Both the position numbers and the translations under genes were made by a program. 45,724 nucleotides of DNA, taken from contig CASEIZ010000052.1 of assembly GCA_949288185.1 (NCBI GenBank), positions 1-45,724 of the forward strand, read 5' to 3'. Below the pieces are notes generated by a model that searched no databases, had not been told where the DNA came from, and saw only the letters and a list, made by a program, of their open reading frames with translations. Of the stretch, positions 45,391-45,724 are shown in pieces. This stretch comes from an uncultured Eubacteriales bacterium (GTDB lineage: Bacteria > Bacillota > Clostridia > TANB77 > CAG-508). The stretch's first letter is position 1; each line of letters opens with the position of its first letter.

Positions 45391-45724
<334 letters not shown>

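Overview
The window looks like chromosomal DNA of a low-GC (by eye about 30% GC) spore-lineage member of the Bacillota, most likely an uncultured gut-type Clostridia. The evidence is the content of core genes (rpoB, rpoC, rpsL, rpsG, rplI, dnaB, gdpP, tilS, ftsH, rpsU, trmFO), a Spo0E-like gene, SigA-type TTGACA/TATAAT promoters with 17-nt spacers, strong AAGGAGG ribosome binding sites, and AT-rich codon use. No tRNA, rRNA, CRISPR array or complete insertion sequence was recognised.

Layout. 1-5.7 kb: the 3' part of rpoB, a PemK/MazF-like gene sitting between rpoB and rpoC, and rpoC. 5.7-7.8 kb (minus strand): a membrane-anchored DUF6273-type surface protein and a decayed Rpn-family nuclease gene. 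7.9-26.9 kb: the conserved gdpP-rplI-dnaB neighbourhood, split between gdpP and rplI by about 15 kb carrying a candidate small RNA, a solitary MazF-like toxin gene and one 4517-codon surface-protein gene (Cna-B, beta-propeller-like and MucBP domains). 26.9-34.2 kb: tilS, ftsH, a J-domain membrane protein, rpsU, an M16 peptidase pair and a Spo0E-like gene. 34.4-40.1 kb: a SWIM/SNF2 helicase, an unrecognised gene and trmFO. 40.2-43.9 kb: two paralogous coiled-coil proteins of unrecognised family. 44.0-44.5 kb: a small membrane-protein gene on the minus strand with clearly higher GC. 44.6-45.7 kb: rpsL and the start of rpsG. The usual rpoB-rpoC-rpsL-rpsG string is therefore opened twice: by a toxin-like gene between rpoB and rpoC, and by about 39 kb between rpoC and rpsL.

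Much of the intergenic space is built from two dispersed palindromic repeat families. Family A is a 31-bp element with arms TGTCGCA/TGCGACA and a conserved loop containing GACAAACGA; there are eight full copies and two partial ones. Family B has a GGGGACGTTTC core, lies mainly just after stop codons (gdpP, the giant gene, dnaB, and a diverged copy after the SNF2 gene) and can form terminator-like hairpins. A 33-nt identical direct repeat of family B lies on both sides of the 14.7-kb segment that splits gdpP from rplI, which suggests how that segment could have arrived or could be lost.

How the genes work together. Most are housekeeping genes for transcription, translation, replication initiation, tRNA modification, proteolysis and c-di-AMP turnover. 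The accessory part is surface-oriented (giant adhesin-like protein, DUF6273 protein) or selfish/defensive (two MazF-like genes, Rpn remnant). The least explained items are the candidate sRNA at 10.1 kb, the coiled-coil paralogue pair, the high-GC membrane-protein cassette, and structured RNA candidates before rpoC, before rpsL and between rpsL and rpsG.
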